Of a DNA stretch of 64,000 bases, positions 62,907-64,000 are shown in pieces. The notes under the pieces were generated by a model. The model ran no database searches. It saw only the letters and a program-made list of their open reading frames with translations, and was not told the DNA's origin. Each line of letters starts with the position of its first letter. Position 1 is the stretch's first letter. Position numbers and translations under genes: made by a program. Origin of the DNA: Algicola sagamiensis DSM 14643 (GTDB lineage Bacteria; Pseudomonadota; Gammaproteobacteria; Enterobacterales; Alteromonadaceae); NCBI RefSeq assembly GCF_000374485.1, contig NZ_KB894491.1, forward strand, positions 186,546 through 250,545, in the 5' to 3' direction.

Positions 62907-63758
62907 TTAGAACTCCTGATAATGCAGCACTTGCATGCCTTCAATTTGGATATTATTTCCGATGATTGATGCGCTGACGTGTACTTTGTTCTCTTTACAT
63001 TTTTCAAATCGAAACGCCCCCATGGGAATACTCACGTGAAAACCTCCACTTGAAACAAAGTCGATTCTTTGGCTTTTGTATTTATCTTCCCCACTTTCTA
63101 AAGTACAAGAAACCGAAACATCTGCATAACCACGCTCCTTTGCTGGTTGATTGTGGCGATCATACGAACGTTGGCGTTTGAGTGCTCGAAAAGAAACATC
63201 AACATAAAACCCTTGTTGCCCATGAATTTCTTCTAATTGAAATGCCTTCCTGAGAGACAATGAGGAATCACGCACCTTCACGTTCGAACCTGATTCGGTC
63301 ATCGAGCTGATCTTCCCATCAATACATCCGTGTTGGATTGAATAGTAATCGGGTGAGCGACTCCCTCGATTATTTGTGCTTCGGGTCATATGGATCTTCT
63401 CTTTGCGAACATCCGTATTAAAATTTAAATTGCCAGTCACTGGGAGTAAATACACTTGAAAACCCATTGTAATTCTAAGGGGGCCATCACTTATTGCTGA
63501 GTTTTCTTGAAAAAGCGTGTCTGCCCAGCCAATGCGCTTAAAACCCGTTGTGGAATAACCATCTAACCATGTTTTTCCATTCGATCTTGGTGTGAGAAAC
63601 TTTTTGCGGTAATCCATAGCGCTCGGAACAAGCGAAGCATCACTTGCACCGCAATCCAACGGGATATCATAGGTAATTCCTGACAAGTAGGTCTGTTGAC
63701 TGAGCGCTGAAAAACTAAGAAATAGAAAAGATGTGGTACATAGAGCGGCCTTGCGCAT
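62907..63758 (-). CDS. Exported protein of unknown function
   Basis: 283 residues from ATG 63758 (AGGAG 6 nt upstream). Signal peptide MRKAALCTTSFLFLSFSALSQQ. The mature protein is beta-rich with many Tyr, Arg and Ser, and Cys at DIPLDCGAS, IQHGCIDG, VSCTLES and EKCKEN. It is convergent with the lipoprotein gene; both are unrecognised cysteine-bearing envelope proteins. Confidence 0.6.
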   Translation of the reverse strand: MRKAALCTTSFLFLSFSALSQQTYLSGITYDIPLDCGASDASLVPSAMDYRKKFLTPRSNGKTWLDGYSTTGFKRIGWADTLFQENSAISDGPLRITMGFQVYLLPVTGNLNFNTDVRKEKIHMTRSTNNRGSRSPDYYSIQHGCIDGKISSMTESGSNVKVRDSSLSLRKAFQLEEIHGQQGFYVDVSFRALKRQRSYDRHNQPAKERGYADVSVSCTLESGEDKYKSQRIDFVSSGGFHVSIPMGAFRFEKCKENKVHVSASIIGNNIQIEGMQVLHYQEF

Positions 63759-63878
63759 TGATATCTCCTGATGATAAATAGAATACCACCACAAAGTACC
63801 ATATCAAAAAATAGAGCAACATCATGTTTTTGCTCTATTTTTATTATAAAAACAGCTTATATAAACAAAAAACAATAA

Positions 63879-64000
63879 TTAAGTTTTAGATAATTTTTTT
63901 AATACACGAGAAACAGCTACAAAACCAAAGGAAGCAGTCACAACGGTTGTTGCCCCAAATCCAGCATTACAATCAAGTCTCATGCTGCCATCCGCGCTGG
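63879..64000 (-). CDS. tcdA: C-terminus of tRNA threonylcarbamoyladenosine dehydratase (partial)
   Basis: Forty codons on the minus strand end at TAA 63879 and run off the right edge. The sequence (DGSMRLDCNAGFGATT…VTASFGFVAVSRVLKKL) resembles the C-terminus of TcdA/CsdL, the ThiF-like enzyme that makes cyclic t6A in tRNA. The N-terminal part is outside the window. 63759-63878 has no gene. Confidence 0.7.
   Translation of the reverse strand, partial: SADGSMRLDCNAGFGATTVVTASFGFVAVSRVLKKLSKT

Noticed and set aside
1-64000. CRISPR arrays or insertion sequences
   Set aside because: No regularly spaced repeats of the right length and no transposase-like ORF were seen; the only tandem repeats are the 9-bp and 15-bp units already listed.

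Overview
The window looks like chromosomal DNA of a Gram-negative, flagellated, polyhydroxyalkanoate-storing gammaproteobacterium. I infer a marine Oceanospirillales- or Pseudomonadales-like organism. The basis is gene content: FadI/FadJ, PrfC, PfkA, PxpA/B, PhaI/PhaF-type phasins, the Bat operon, Maf-type flagellin glycosylation and TcdA. GC content is moderate. No species can be named from the sequence alone. No rRNA, tRNA or CRISPR array was found.

Layout, left to right. 1-3505: the 3' end of an FtsX-like permease with a His-Ser-Asp repeat, a UDP-glucose dehydrogenase with a perfect CRP-type site upstream, and a degenerate (pseudo-) receiver protein. 3506-5911: an rtcB-prfH RNA-repair/ribosome-rescue operon behind a leader that holds two short ORFs with Shine-Dalgarno sequences and a hairpin. 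5931-12364: a periplasmic binding protein, a DUF3336/patatin lipase, two phasins and a two-domain SDR reductase. 12399-16560: PxpA/PxpB without PxpC, phosphofructokinase, a small membrane protein and an FAD oxidoreductase. 16639-24208: a disordered orphan protein, an M16 protease lipoprotein, a DadA-like plus DapA-like catabolic pair behind a GntR-type palindrome, a DUF2059 protein and a small outer-membrane barrel. 24279-29288: a 49-aa protein whose ribosome-binding site lies in a perfect inverted repeat, then pdxH, argS, prfC and an HU gene.

29296-32561 is an accessory patch. It holds a PAAR-domain candidate toxin with a downstream candidate immunity gene, a diverged copy of the 3' end of the HU gene, a short 6S-RNA-like arm, a frameshifted gene and a phage tail-tip remnant. 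32562-42016 is a minus-strand flagellar and flagellin-modification island: two flagellins with good sigma-28 promoters, flaG, fliD, fliS, a FliT-like gene, maf, a methyltransferase and an FAD enzyme. 42306-44422 carries a 34-aa ORF, two XRE regulators, a peptide with a near-perfect double-glycine-type leader, and a membrane protein that could be its immunity partner.

44622-53144: an RND efflux pair, an isolated 20-codon micro-gene with its own terminator, a small membrane protein and the FadI/FadJ beta-oxidation complex. 53416-60425: the MoxR-DUF58-DUF4381-BatA-BatB-BatD stress operon. 60519-64000: an ECF sigma factor with a DUF3379 partner, two exported proteins of unknown function and the C-terminus of TcdA at the right edge.

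The most promising under-described elements are the leader of the rtcB-prfH operon, the GG-leader peptide locus (42676-43901), the PAAR cassette bounded by hup sequence, and the 20-codon micro-transcript. All assignments are by eye from translated sequence; no database search was possible.
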